The position numbers and the translations under genes are program-made. Below are positions 15,569 through 24,648 of a stretch of DNA of 34,673 bases, in pieces (positions within the stretch are counted from its first letter, which is position 1; each line of letters starts with the position of its first letter). The stretch is from UBA7960 sp964624065 (GTDB taxonomy: Bacteria > Bacteroidota > Bacteroidia > Bacteroidales > UBA7960). The stretch is from NCBI GenBank assembly GCA_964624065.1, contig CAZUWF010000024.1, positions 1 to 34,673 of the forward strand, given 5' to 3'. The notes beneath the pieces were generated by a model that worked only from the letters and a program-made list of their open reading frames with translations, did no database searches and was not told where the DNA came from.

Positions 15569-16807
15569 TCAAAAGAAAAGGAAGTAAGAAAAAAGAAGCC
15601 TTGTGTTCGAAATTTCTTTGGACTCATTGAACCTCCCGAAATCATCCGGAGTTCCAAAAGCCGCAGATGTATGTTCCAATTCTAGGGCAAACCTGCTTTT
15701 GCCTGAGTTGAAAATTACCCGCGGCGAAATGCGATACAAATAGTCTATTTCGTGTCCTCTCCCATAAAAGGTTCCATTGGTTTGGTGAGAGGTACCAAAG
15801 TTTTTTGCAAATCCTGAAAATAATCCAAACTGGGTCTTTCGTCCAAACACCAAATCATTCCAAATAAATAAATGGTTTGTGGGAGTGTAAGTTTCAAAGG
15901 CTGGTTGACCCACCTGCCGCCTTACTGCGTATCCACCCAACAATAAGTGCTCAGTGAGATTTTGACCATAAATTGCCTTTGCGCTTATCGAAAAACATTG
16001 GTTGAAATATTTGCCATAACCCATAAACGACCATCCATCAAGGTTTTCGTTTGTCAATAAACCAGCAGTGGTAACTTTACGTGGCTTGATCCTTTTAAAG
16101 TCCGCTGCTAACCCAAACACCGTATTGCCATCCTTGTGCTGAAGTTGGGCGTGAATGTTTGGTATTGCAGCATTCCGAATGTAATTCGGGGTGAAACCAT
16201 CAGGGCCGGGGGAAGAGTTGTCACGTTGGCCGACAAGCGACAATTGAAGGTTAAATTTGCTAAAATGCTGTTTGAAGGTCACCTGGGGATTCCGAATAAA
16301 CGGTTGAAAGGGAGCGCCGGTATTTAACGAAATCACCCCTGGAAAAACATCAGTTGCAAACATTGGGTGCCAAAACTGCCCCATAAGTAGCTCGCTACTC
16401 TCCCAGTCAAGTTTTCCGAAAGCGTGCCTCAACCTAAAACCATTAATATCGGCATTGGTAACACCAGTAAAATCACCTTCTACAAGCCCTGTAACTCTTG
16501 CCCCAAAAGCTTTGGGACCATTAATAACAAGCCCAACTCTACTTGCAATGGCACTAAAGTTAAAGCTTGCACCTTCATTGATGTCATCCCCGTTCAAATT
16601 TGTAATAACAGGAGCAGGATAGAGCAAAATATAATCTTCGCGGGCCGAAACGACCTGGCGAGAATCGTACCAATAGGCGCTTTTCACAAAGCCTGTTAGT
16701 CGTAAGCTAACTGAATTGGAACCTTTTTCAATCAATGTATCCTTTTCGGCGGCCATTGTTACTAGTGGCACTAAAAAACCTAGAATAATAATTAATTTTC
16801 GTTGCAT
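15569..16807 (-). CDS. Porin-like outer-membrane beta-barrel protein (DcaP-like)
   Basis: From ATG 16807 the protein has 412 residues: a signal peptide (MQRKLIIILGFLVPLVTMA), then alternating strands such as VSLRLTGFVKSAYWYDSRQ, ARVTGLVEGDF, FRLRHAFGKLDW and LLMGQFWHPMF, ending in LLFSYFLFF. The SLRLTGFVKSAYWYD start and the FRLRHAFGKL / MGQFWHP blocks resemble DcaP-type porins as found in Bacteroidota. In-frame starts at 16840 and 16813 exist. A promoter-like box at 16828-16835 lies between 16840 and 16813, and the signal peptide fits 16807 best. The channel substrate is unknown. It is divergent from selO and convergent with the acyl-CoA synthetase gene. Confidence 0.75.
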   Translation of the reverse strand: MQRKLIIILGFLVPLVTMAAEKDTLIEKGSNSVSLRLTGFVKSAYWYDSRQVVSAREDYILLYPAPVITNLNGDDINEGASFNFSAIASRVGLVINGPKAFGARVTGLVEGDFTGVTNADINGFRLRHAFGKLDWESSELLMGQFWHPMFATDVFPGVISLNTGAPFQPFIRNPQVTFKQHFSKFNLQLSLVGQRDNSSPGPDGFTPNYIRNAAIPNIHAQLQHKDGNTVFGLAADFKRIKPRKVTTAGLLTNENLDGWSFMGYGKYFNQCFSISAKAIYGQNLTEHLLLGGYAVRRQVGQPAFETYTPTNHLFIWNDLVFGRKTQFGLFSGFAKNFGTSHQTNGTFYGRGHEIDYLYRISPRVIFNSGKSRFALELEHTSAAFGTPDDFGRFNESKEISNTRLLFSYFLFF

Positions 16808-16827
16808 CCACATAAATATTTGGGCTG

Positions 16828-16835
16828 CGAAATTA
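16828..16835 (-). promoter_or_regulatory. Candidate -7 box of the porin gene
   Basis: On the minus strand TAATTTCG resembles TAnnTTTG with one mismatch. It lies 20 nt before the chosen ATG at 16807 and inside the longer frame beginning at 16840, which supports the shorter start. Confidence 0.38.
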
Positions 16836-17053
16836 CTCATAAATTCAAAACTGTTAGGTTAATATTCCTAAACCCATTCATAAAAGGAAATTGGGTGAGA
16901 GAGAAATCAAAACCATTTATGGTTGCCCTTATATTTCTGAAAAAATCGAAGGAAGGAAGATTCTCATAAACTTTTCAGGGTGGTTTTCGAACCCATTTCT
17001 CGATAATTTGTTTCTCTTGCGGCTAAATAAATGTGGAATCCTAGATTAAAGAT

Positions 17054-18517
17054 ATGCCCGCAGGATGGAATTTAATGTCCAGCTACACCAAGCTTGACCC
17101 CAAATTGTTTTCTTTCGTAAAACCAAACCAATGCCAAAACCCTGGGTTGGTAATGTTTAATCTAAAGCTTGCAAACGAACTAGGGTTAATTGCTAGCGGA
17201 TATTCAAATCATGACCTCGCATTATTGTTTTCGGGAAATAAAATTCCGTATGGGTCAAAACCCTTTGCCCAAGCATACGCAGGTCACCAATTCGGCCACT
17301 TTAACGTATTAGGCGATGGCAGGGCAATTATATTAGGCGAACAATATACTCCACAAGGAAAACTTTTCGACATACAATTTAAAGGCTCGGGCCAAACCCC
17401 TTACTCCCGGCGTGGGGATGGTAAGGCCACACTTTATTCCATGCTTCGCGAATATCTTATAAGCGAGGCAATGCATTCACTTGGTATTCCTACCTCAAGA
17501 AGCCTTTCAGTTGTTGCCACCGGCGAAATGGTTCAAAGGGAGGTAATTCACCAGGGTGCGGTGTTAACAAGGGTTGCATCAAGCAACATAAGGGTTGGAA
17601 CTTTTGAATATGTCGCAAGGTTTGTGGCAGAAGCTCTGCCTCAATTCTTTGATTACACCATAAATCGGCACTATCCTGAAATTCAGGCAGAAAACCCAAT
17701 GGATAGACCTCTCCTTTTCTTCCAAAAGGTGATGGAAGCAAAAATCAAGTTGGTAGTAAATTGGTTTCGCGTAGGGTTCACACACGGTGTAATGAACACC
17801 GACAATACTACAATTTCTGGCGAAACAATTGATTACGGACCATGCGCATTTCTGAACCATTACAATCCCGGTCAGGTTTTCAGCTCAATTGACCATCAAG
17901 GAAGGTACGCCTTCGGCAACCAGCCATCAATTGCATACTGGAATTTGGGTTGCCTCGCTTATGCTCTTTTGCCGCTTATTGATGGGAAAAGAGACGCCGC
18001 AATAGAAAAGGCAACATCGACTTTGGAGGCTTTCTGGCCCCATTTTATGGAAGAATGGAAGAAAATGATGATGAGCAAATTTGGTTTTGAAGAGGAAAAT
18101 GAGGGTGACAACAAATTGATTGACAGGTTTTTGATTTGGATGAAAGAAAAGAAGGCCGACTATACAAATTCATTCCTCGCCCTCGAAATGGACGATAGGT
18201 GGTGCTCCCATTTGGAATTATTCCAAACCGAATCCTTCAAACGAATTAAATCTGAATGGATTGAACGGGTAAAGAAGAACCCCGGGGGAATGGATGCGGC
18301 AAAAACTCTCATTCAAGTTTCAAACCCATCTTTCATACCCAGAAACCACATAGTAGAGCACGTATTGTTGCAAGCCTCCGAAAATCAAGATATGGAGCCT
18401 TTCCAAGAGCTATTGTTAATACTACAGAACCCCTTTAACCGGACAACAGTCCCTACTTTCTTCCAACTCCCCCCACCCGACGGCGATGAAGGTTATCAAA
18501 CCTTTTGCGGAACATAA
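17054..18517 (+). CDS. selO: Protein adenylyltransferase SelO (YdiU family)
   Basis: SelO is a pseudokinase that transfers AMP from ATP to Ser, Thr or Tyr of proteins and is linked to redox stress. The 487-residue length is typical. Visible motifs: QAYAGHQFGHFNVLGDGRA, Lys110 in FKGSGQTPYSRRGDG, REYLISEAMHSLGIPTSRS, FTHGVMNTDN (Asp250) and DYGPCAFLN (Asp260, Cys264). The protein ends ...TFCGT with Cys485 at the third-last position, where E. coli SelO has the Cys that pairs with the YGPC Cys and animal homologues have selenocysteine. Both cysteines of this redox switch are therefore conserved. It is cytoplasmic. The gene stands alone, divergent from the porin gene. Confidence 0.95.
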   Translation: MPAGWNLMSSYTKLDPKLFSFVKPNQCQNPGLVMFNLKLANELGLIASGYSNHDLALLFSGNKIPYGSKPFAQAYAGHQFGHFNVLGDGRAIILGEQYTPQGKLFDIQFKGSGQTPYSRRGDGKATLYSMLREYLISEAMHSLGIPTSRSLSVVATGEMVQREVIHQGAVLTRVASSNIRVGTFEYVARFVAEALPQFFDYTINRHYPEIQAENPMDRPLLFFQKVMEAKIKLVVNWFRVGFTHGVMNTDNTTISGETIDYGPCAFLNHYNPGQVFSSIDHQGRYAFGNQPSIAYWNLGCLAYALLPLIDGKRDAAIEKATSTLEAFWPHFMEEWKKMMMSKFGFEEENEGDNKLIDRFLIWMKEKKADYTNSFLALEMDDRWCSHLELFQTESFKRIKSEWIERVKKNPGGMDAAKTLIQVSNPSFIPRNHIVEHVLLQASENQDMEPFQELLLILQNPFNRTTVPTFFQLPPPDGDEGYQTFCGT

Positions 18518-18808
18518 AGCTGCTTTTTTCAGAAACCTGGTTAAATCCCTCAGGAAACTTTGTGCTCCAAAAGGTTAAAAAGACATTGAAGCACCAAGGA
18601 AAAATGAGAAGAAGGCCATGACACTAACCTTCACATTTTTACCTGGTTTTTGTAAGGGATAAGAAAATAAAGGTGAAAATTTTAACAATGACAAAAAATT
18701 GATGGCGAGCAGACCTAGTTTTTGAACCAAAGCCCAAACAATTTATACTCCTATTCACCGGAGATGTGGCAGCCCGTTTCTCTACCATTCATTCTTCGCC
18801 CTTCAAGC
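18518..18808. other. Intergenic region between convergent selO and symporter genes
   Basis: These 291 nt hold no credible gene. An imperfect inverted pair (TTTGTGCT near 18560 and AGCACCAA near 18591) could form a hairpin, but it lacks a T-run. The TTTGTGC element recalls the CTTTGYGCG module of the intergenic repeats. Confidence 0.4.
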
Positions 18809-20239
18809 TCAACTCTTAACTTTCCCCATCCAACTAACCACCGGGGTTAGGGTCAGAGAAACAAACATCCCTATAGTTCCTGCTTGTGGCGAGGGGGTGC
18901 CGGTAAAATAAAGGGTAAGGCAAGTTAATAGACCCAATACACCAGATAGGTAGCCACCTAGCTTGGTGGCACTTTTGGTGAACAAGCCCCAAACAAAAGG
19001 ACCCAAAAAGAAAGAACCTATAGCCCCCCAGGAAATTCCAAGGATGGCAACAATAGAGTCGATGTTTAGATATGCAAGGGTTACAGATAAGAAAACGAAA
19101 AAAGCACTTGAATACCGCATTAACCTTGTAAGCGAACGATCGGAAATATCTTTTTTTACAAACCCTGCCACAAAGTCCTTTGACAAGGAGGAGCTAGATA
19201 TCAACACAATCGCAGCCAAAGTTGACATTGAGGCGGAAAGGATAAGCAGCAAAATTACAATTGCCAATGGTTCGGGTATTACGTTGGTAAGCAATTCGGG
19301 CATGAGCCTATCCGGTACCGGTAACCCCTCCACGAAAGCACCTTGGGTTGTTTCGGGGGTTATGAATATTCGAGTGGTGGAACCTATAAAATACGCTACC
19401 CCGCCAATCAACATTGCAAAAATTGTTGATGCTACCATTCCAATCTTGATTGATCGCTTATCACGTATCGCATAGAATTTTTGAACCAACTGGGGCATTG
19501 CAAACGGGGCAAGGCTAGTAAGGAAAACCAATGAAAACAAAGGCCAAAAACCGGGAGGCCCAACGAAACTAGTTAGCCCTGGGTCAATCTCCGATAACGA
19601 ATTGGAAATATTTGTCAATCCACCCCCCTTGTCAATCGTGCTTACCAACAAAACAAAAACACCCACAACCATTATCAATCCAAAAACCATATCAATAATT
19701 GCCATTGATTTGTACCCTCCCAGCACAAGGTAAACCGCGGTTAGTAGCCCCATAAAAATCAAAGCGTACTGGTAATCAATATTGAAATTTGTGGTAAACA
19801 AGTATGATAACCCCATAAAAACCGCTGCAGAATAGGGGATCATGAAAACAAATATGACAATTGATGACAAAAGCTTGAACGAAGGGCTTCCATACCTCTT
19901 TTCCAGAAACTCGCTTAAGGTTGAAACCCCATATTCCACTGACATTTTTTTGATTCGCCATCCCAAAATCAGCCAAACCCCCAGCACCCCTACTAGCGAG
20001 TTGAAGAAGGCGATCCAAAGACCTGAGAGGCCAAAATTCCAACCAACCTGCCCGGCAAATCCGATGAAAAGTACCGCAGAAAAATAGGCGGTACCATAAG
20101 AAAAGGCACTCATCCAAGGACCAACGTTCCCGCCCCCAAGAAAAAAATCCTTGAAGGATCTGGTTTTTCGCATTCCAATGATTCCGACAGCAATTATCAT
20201 CACCACGTAAAGAAACAAAATAAAAATTCGACCAGTCAT
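18809..20239 (-). CDS. Sodium:solute symporter family protein 1
   Basis: The 476-residue protein has about 13 predicted membrane helices. It shows SSS (PutP/PanF-like) family features: the N-terminal RSFKDFFLGGGNVGPWMSAFSYGTAYFSAVLFIG, LGGYKSMAIIDMVFGLIMVVGVFVL in the middle, and APFAMPQLVQKFYAIRDKRSIKIG, where the P-Q-x-x-x-(K/R)-F/Y pattern is characteristic. It imports an organic solute with sodium across the inner membrane. The solute could be an amino acid, pantothenate, sugar or acetate-like acid and cannot be told from the sequence. It is divergent from the large receptor gene and has a good -7 box upstream. Confidence 0.9.
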   Translation of the reverse strand: MTGRIFILFLYVVMIIAVGIIGMRKTRSFKDFFLGGGNVGPWMSAFSYGTAYFSAVLFIGFAGQVGWNFGLSGLWIAFFNSLVGVLGVWLILGWRIKKMSVEYGVSTLSEFLEKRYGSPSFKLLSSIVIFVFMIPYSAAVFMGLSYLFTTNFNIDYQYALIFMGLLTAVYLVLGGYKSMAIIDMVFGLIMVVGVFVLLVSTIDKGGGLTNISNSLSEIDPGLTSFVGPPGFWPLFSLVFLTSLAPFAMPQLVQKFYAIRDKRSIKIGMVASTIFAMLIGGVAYFIGSTTRIFITPETTQGAFVEGLPVPDRLMPELLTNVIPEPLAIVILLLILSASMSTLAAIVLISSSSLSKDFVAGFVKKDISDRSLTRLMRYSSAFFVFLSVTLAYLNIDSIVAILGISWGAIGSFFLGPFVWGLFTKSATKLGGYLSGVLGLLTCLTLYFTGTPSPQAGTIGMFVSLTLTPVVSWMGKVKS

Positions 20240-20261
20240 TTTTGATTAGTTAAGTGGGTGG

Positions 20262-20269
20262 CAAAAATA
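20262..20269 (-). promoter_or_regulatory. Candidate -7 box of the symporter 1 gene
   Basis: On the minus strand TATTTTTG matches TAnnTTTG exactly and lies 22 nt before the ATG at 20239. A clear -33 element is not visible. Confidence 0.48.
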
Positions 20270-20411
20270 ATCCTTTTGCGCGAAATAATAACCACTTCAG
20301 GGCCGGTTAAACAAATAATATTGTATATACGTTAAACCAAGTGGTATTTCGTAAATCTATAAAGCAGGATTAGCTTACCGAAATAACCATTTTCATTTTT
20401 CTTTCAATTTT

Positions 20412-23291
20412 ATGAACATTTTTAAAGCATTATTAATGAAAACTTTTTTCAAAACCACATATTTGGTCATAATTTCACTATTCATAAGCCAGGCGGCCAA
20501 CTCTCAAAGACCCCAAACCAGCCCTGGCCAACCAAGAGAAAACGTAATTGTAAAGGGCTTGGTTATAGGTGCCGAGGATAACGTCTCCCTTCCGGGTGCC
20601 CACGTTACCGCCATTTCTCCAAGGGACACCACTAGGGTTCACAGAAGCCTTACCGACGACCGTGGCAATTTCGAGCTTTCAATTCCTAGAGGCTTTTACA
20701 ACATTACGGTAAGCTTCATTGGTTATGAAACCCAAACAGTAAATTTAAGGGCAATAGATCAAATTAACAACATTGGAAATATCCTGATGAAGCCCTCCAC
20801 CTCCGTTCTTCGCGAAGCTGTAATTACAGGCGATGTTATTACAGTTCAGCAAAGAGGCGACACCATTGCTTTCAATGCAGCGGCCTTCCAGACCAACCGC
20901 GACGCTTCGGCCGAAGATCTGGTTAAGAAGATGCCTGGAATAACAATTGAGGGGGGGCAAATCTCTGCGCAGGGCGAACAAGTTAGGAGGATTTTGGTTG
21001 ATGGCCAGGAATTCTTTGGAGACGACCCAAACATTGCGCTGCGAAACCTCCCTGCCGAAATGATTTCCCAAATAGAGGTGTTCGACCAGCAAAGTGATCA
21101 GGCCAGACTCACCGGATTTTCCGATGGCCAGGAGCAGCGCACCATAAACATTGTAACCCGCCACGACAGACGGTCCGGTCAGTTCGGAAGGGTATATTCC
21201 GGATATGGAGAAAATAATCGATACCAAGGGGGTTTGGTAACGAATGTTTTTCAAGGATCTCGCCGAATATCAATTCTGGGTTTGACCAACAACATTAACC
21301 AACAGAATTTTTCGTCGGAAGATATTAGCAGTGCAACAGGGTCAGCCGGTTCTAGGGGAGGTCGAATGGGTGGTCCAGGTGGGGGCGGCGGTTTTTCGGG
21401 TGGCCAATTTGGGGGACAAGGTGATTTTTTGGTAGGCAACCAAGCCGGAATCAACAATACAAACTCCCTAGGAATAAACTACACCGACAAATGGATTGGA
21501 AAAATTGATGCAAACTTCAGTTACTTCTTTAACCTTACCAACAACGATACAGAGAGATTCTCCAACCGCCAGTTCTTTTTTGAAGATAACGCCACCCAAT
21601 TTTTTGATGAGGTGAACCTCTCGGAGGCCAGGCTGTTGAACCATAGGCTTTCAGGAAGGTTGGAGTACAAAATCGATGATAACAATACATTGATTTTATC
21701 TCCAAGATTTAGTTTCAGAGATAGTAATTCAAGCAATCTAAGCTCGATCGAGGGAACCCTCCTCCCTTCAACCATAATTAACGACTCGCGTACCGAGAAT
21801 TCAAGGAACAACGATTTGTTTTCAATATCAAACAACCTTACATACAGGCTTAGGTTGAGCGAATCGGGGAGATCATTATCCGCAAGGTTGGATTTTGGGT
21901 ACGACAACACCTCCAATCTAACCTTTCTCAAAGACACAAGTGCATTCCTACGGGGGCCGAATTGGGTTACTGAGTTGGTTAACCAAAAAAGCGAATCTTT
22001 TTCAAAAAACCTCCGTTTGGGCTCAAATATCAATTATACCGAGCCACTCTCGACCAATAGTATGCTGGAACTGTCGTACAACCTTGCCTACACCGACAAC
22101 CAGTCAGATAGGCTAACAAACCACTGGAACATTGAGCAACAAATCTATTCCATATTGGTTGAAAACTTATCTAGCGAACTCACAAACGGTTACCTTACAA
22201 ACAGGGGTGGCTTAACATACCGGCTTCGTGGTGAAAAATTTGACCTCCAAATTGGTACTTCATATCAAAATGCCCGCCTGAAAACCGATCAGCTTACTCC
22301 CTACGTTTTCATCAAGGATTTTAATTTTAACAGCATCTTGCCCACAATGAGGCTTAATATTAACTTTTCGCGCACCCAACGATTACGTGTATTTTATCGT
22401 ACCTCAACAAGTTCGCCATCTGCAAACCAGCTCCAAGATGTGGTTGATAACTCGAACCCGCTGAATGTGAGCACCGGTAATCCAAACCTGAAGCAATCAT
22501 ACAGTCACAACCTTGGTTTTCACGTTATGCTTAACAATCCTTTAAAATCAACCACGTTTATGCTTGGGGCCTTCGGAAGCTTAACCAACGACTACATTGC
22601 AACCTCCACGTATATTGCTCGCCAGCTTACCACCCTCCAATTGGACAACGGCCAGACGTACGAGTTGCCGGCCGGAGGACAGTTTAACCAACCGGTTAAT
22701 CTAAGCGGATTTTTTAACCTTAGATCTTGGCTTTCGTATGGATTTATGTTCAGGCCATTGAAAACTAACATTAACTTGAACTCTTCAATAGGCTACAGCC
22801 GCGCCCCCGGAATACTAAATCAACAAGAAAATTTTACCAACACTACCAATATGTCGGGTGGGGTTGTGTTTTCTAGCAATATTAGCCAAAGTGTTGACTT
22901 CACCCTAAGCTATACAGGCAGGTACAACATAGCTAAAAACGAAGTAAGACCACAACTCAACAATAACTATTTTAATCATCAAGCAGGCGCAAGGCTCAAC
23001 ATTGCTTTTTTGAAAAATTTAGTGCTTCGAAATGATTTGACAAATCTCCTATTCACTGGACTTGGAGAAGAATTCAATCAAAATTACTGGCTTTGGAATA
23101 CCAACCTTGGTTACAAGTTCTTGAAAAACAACCAAGCCGAGGTAACATTGGGCGTTTACGACTTGCTTGATCAGAATAACAGCGTGAGCCGCAACATTAC
23201 CGGTAGCTACATCGAAGACCTTCAAACTAATGTTCTCAATAGGTACCTCATGCTTACGTTAACTTACAATCTGAGAAATTTTAGATTCTAA
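20412..23291 (+). CDS. Outer-membrane beta-barrel receptor with carboxypeptidase-regulatory domain
   Basis: The 959-residue protein has a signal peptide (about residues 9-32, ending QAANSQ) and a carboxypeptidase-regulatory-like beta-sandwich (about 46-112, with SLPGAHVTAI and GNFELSIPRGFYNITVSFIGYETQ). A plug-like region follows (about 165-250, with AEDLVKKMPGITIEGG, VLVDGQ-like ILVDGQEFFGDDP and MISQIEVFD), then a long barrel ending LTLTYNLRNFRF. A Gly-rich stretch at residues 310-338 is unusual for a barrel loop. It resembles the OMP_b-brl_3 / TonB-receptor-like group of Bacteroidota. No TonB box is evident and no SusD partner is adjacent, so the substrate is unknown. A second ATG at 20436 gives an equally good signal peptide. 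Confidence 0.88.
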   Translation: MNIFKALLMKTFFKTTYLVIISLFISQAANSQRPQTSPGQPRENVIVKGLVIGAEDNVSLPGAHVTAISPRDTTRVHRSLTDDRGNFELSIPRGFYNITVSFIGYETQTVNLRAIDQINNIGNILMKPSTSVLREAVITGDVITVQQRGDTIAFNAAAFQTNRDASAEDLVKKMPGITIEGGQISAQGEQVRRILVDGQEFFGDDPNIALRNLPAEMISQIEVFDQQSDQARLTGFSDGQEQRTINIVTRHDRRSGQFGRVYSGYGENNRYQGGLVTNVFQGSRRISILGLTNNINQQNFSSEDISSATGSAGSRGGRMGGPGGGGGFSGGQFGGQGDFLVGNQAGINNTNSLGINYTDKWIGKIDANFSYFFNLTNNDTERFSNRQFFFEDNATQFFDEVNLSEARLLNHRLSGRLEYKIDDNNTLILSPRFSFRDSNSSNLSSIEGTLLPSTIINDSRTENSRNNDLFSISNNLTYRLRLSESGRSLSARLDFGYDNTSNLTFLKDTSAFLRGPNWVTELVNQKSESFSKNLRLGSNINYTEPLSTNSMLELSYNLAYTDNQSDRLTNHWNIEQQIYSILVENLSSELTNGYLTNRGGLTYRLRGEKFDLQIGTSYQNARLKTDQLTPYVFIKDFNFNSILPTMRLNINFSRTQRLRVFYRTSTSSPSANQLQDVVDNSNPLNVSTGNPNLKQSYSHNLGFHVMLNNPLKSTTFMLGAFGSLTNDYIATSTYIARQLTTLQLDNGQTYELPAGGQFNQPVNLSGFFNLRSWLSYGFMFRPLKTNINLNSSIGYSRAPGILNQQENFTNTTNMSGGVVFSSNISQSVDFTLSYTGRYNIAKNEVRPQLNNNYFNHQAGARLNIAFLKNLVLRNDLTNLLFTGLGEEFNQNYWLWNTNLGYKFLKNNQAEVTLGVYDLLDQNNSVSRNITGSYIEDLQTNVLNRYLMLTLTYNLRNFRF

Positions 23292-23589
23292 GATGCGTGC
23301 CAGCTGTACTTCGAACTTAATAGATGGTACAAAAAGAGGGGATTTCTAAATTTTGAAATAGACCAAAACTTAGAATAGGTTGTAGATATTTATGCCTGAG
23401 TTGCCTCAAAGCGAAAAGCCTTGGTGCTTAACGAGAGGAATTCGGCAGCCAGGTCATTTTTAGTTCCAGCTAAATATTTGCCCTTGTTCTTCCTACACTT
23501 TTTTATACTACCTGCCGCGGCCCAATTAACCTAGTCAGTGGCCATTGCCAATTATTTCGTAGCTTTGCTGTCAAAATCTGACAAGAGCC
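23292..23589. other. Intergenic region upstream of surE
   Basis: These 298 nt contain no credible gene. They include ATTGCCAAT (23544-23552), the reverse complement of the 9-mer ATTGGCAAT seen in three other gaps, and the surE promoter box. Confidence 0.4.
23560..23567 (+). promoter_or_regulatory. Candidate -7 box of surE
   Basis: TAGCTTTG matches TAnnTTTG exactly and ends 22 nt before the surE ATG. No strong -33 element is seen at the usual spacing. Confidence 0.48.
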
Positions 23590-24354
23590 ATGCAAAAGCC
23601 CTTAATTCTGGTTACTAACGATGATGGAGTGATAGCGCCTGGTATCAGGCATTTGATAAATTACATGCTTGAAATAGGTAAGGTTGTGGTGGTGGCTCCC
23701 GACAAGCCACAGAGCGGGATGGGACATGCGGTAACTCTCGAAAAACCACTCAGGCTGGAGAGAATTAGCCTGAACTCTACCCACGAGGAATTTAGTTGCA
23801 GCGGAACACCTGTGGATTGCGTAAAAATTGGAATTAACAGCATTCTACAGCGCAAGCCTGACCTGATTGTATCCGGAATTAACCACGGATCAAATTCATC
23901 CATAAACGTAATTTACAGCGGCACAATGTCGGCAACAATTCAAGGGGCTATGGCTGGGATTCCTTCAATTGGTTTCTCACTCCTCGATTACCGCTACGAT
24001 GCCAACTTTGGACCCAGCAAGAAATACGTTCAGGCCATTGCACGAAAGGTGTTGGAGTTTGGGCTTCCAAAAGGTGTGTGCCTAAATGTAAACATACCGG
24101 CTCTGCCAGAAAAAAAGCTCAAGGGGATAAAAATCTGCAGACAAGCCAACGGCAACTGGATTGAAGAATTTGACCACCGAAAAGACCCTAGAGGTAGGGA
24201 TTATTTTTGGCTCACAGGAAAATTCCAACTTTTCGAAAACTCGAAGGAAACCGATGAATGGGCTCTGGCACACAATTTTGTCTCGGTGGTACCAACCCAG
24301 TTCGACTTTACTGCACACAATTTCATACCAGAAATAAACAAATGGGAGTTTTGA
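23590..24354 (+). CDS. surE: 5'/3'-nucleotidase SurE
   Basis: SurE dephosphorylates nucleoside monophosphates and is linked to survival in stationary phase; it is cytoplasmic and metal dependent. The 254-residue protein shows the N-terminal ILVTNDDGVIAPGI with the metal-binding Asp11-Asp12 pair, VVAPDKPQSGMGHAVT, FSCSGTPVDCVKIG, and SGINHGSNSSINVIYSGTMSATIQGAMAGIPSIGFS, all close to the family pattern. Length is typical. lpxB and a small membrane protein gene follow downstream on the same strand, but a 294-nt repeat-bearing gap separates surE from them, so it may be transcribed separately. Confidence 0.96.
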   Translation: MQKPLILVTNDDGVIAPGIRHLINYMLEIGKVVVVAPDKPQSGMGHAVTLEKPLRLERISLNSTHEEFSCSGTPVDCVKIGINSILQRKPDLIVSGINHGSNSSINVIYSGTMSATIQGAMAGIPSIGFSLLDYRYDANFGPSKKYVQAIARKVLEFGLPKGVCLNVNIPALPEKKLKGIKICRQANGNWIEEFDHRKDPRGRDYFWLTGKFQLFENSKETDEWALAHNFVSVVPTQFDFTAHNFIPEINKWEF

Positions 24355-24648
24355 TTAGGGGATCTGTTGATATTAGGATTTGATAATGAGGTATGGAGCG
24401 CTTGTTCGAGTGTTACCGGTTTTCGATTTGTAAGAATGGGATCGCTGATAAAAATGATGGTCTTCAGCCAGGGTTGACAGCCGCGGATTTATTTCTTTTT
24501 CCGTGGCTTTGACGACTTTGCGTGCTTTTTCTTTGCGACTTTGCGCTAAAAAATATAGCTATTGACTTTAAACTAATTTCTAACTTTTGCATAAACTCCA
24601 TAAACTCTATCAACTTTATAATCACCATAAACCTTTAAACTCCTTGCA
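24355..24648 (+). repeat. Intergenic region with modular repeat copy C (about 24482-24643)
   Basis: These 294 nt have no gene. The right half contains CGCGGAT (24482-24488), CTTTGCGTGCTTTTT (24516-24530) with two more TTTGCG units up to 24546, CTAATTTCTAAC (24573-24584) and AACCTTTAAACTCC (24630-24643), which ends 5 nt before the next start. The first three blocks follow the same order as in copy B (5510-5672), with looser sequence identity. Confidence 0.45.

Noticed and set aside
18963..19475. 170-codon open frame on the plus strand
   Set aside because: It lies fully antisense to the sodium symporter 1 gene, whose protein motifs are clear; the frame has no recognisable domain.
20745..21254. 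169-codon minus-strand frame inside the large receptor gene
   Set aside because: It is antisense to well-supported plug-domain sequence and has no start context or domain of its own.
21521..22033. 170-codon minus-strand frame inside the receptor barrel
   Set aside because: It is an antisense shadow of the barrel-coding sequence; composition mirrors the sense codons.
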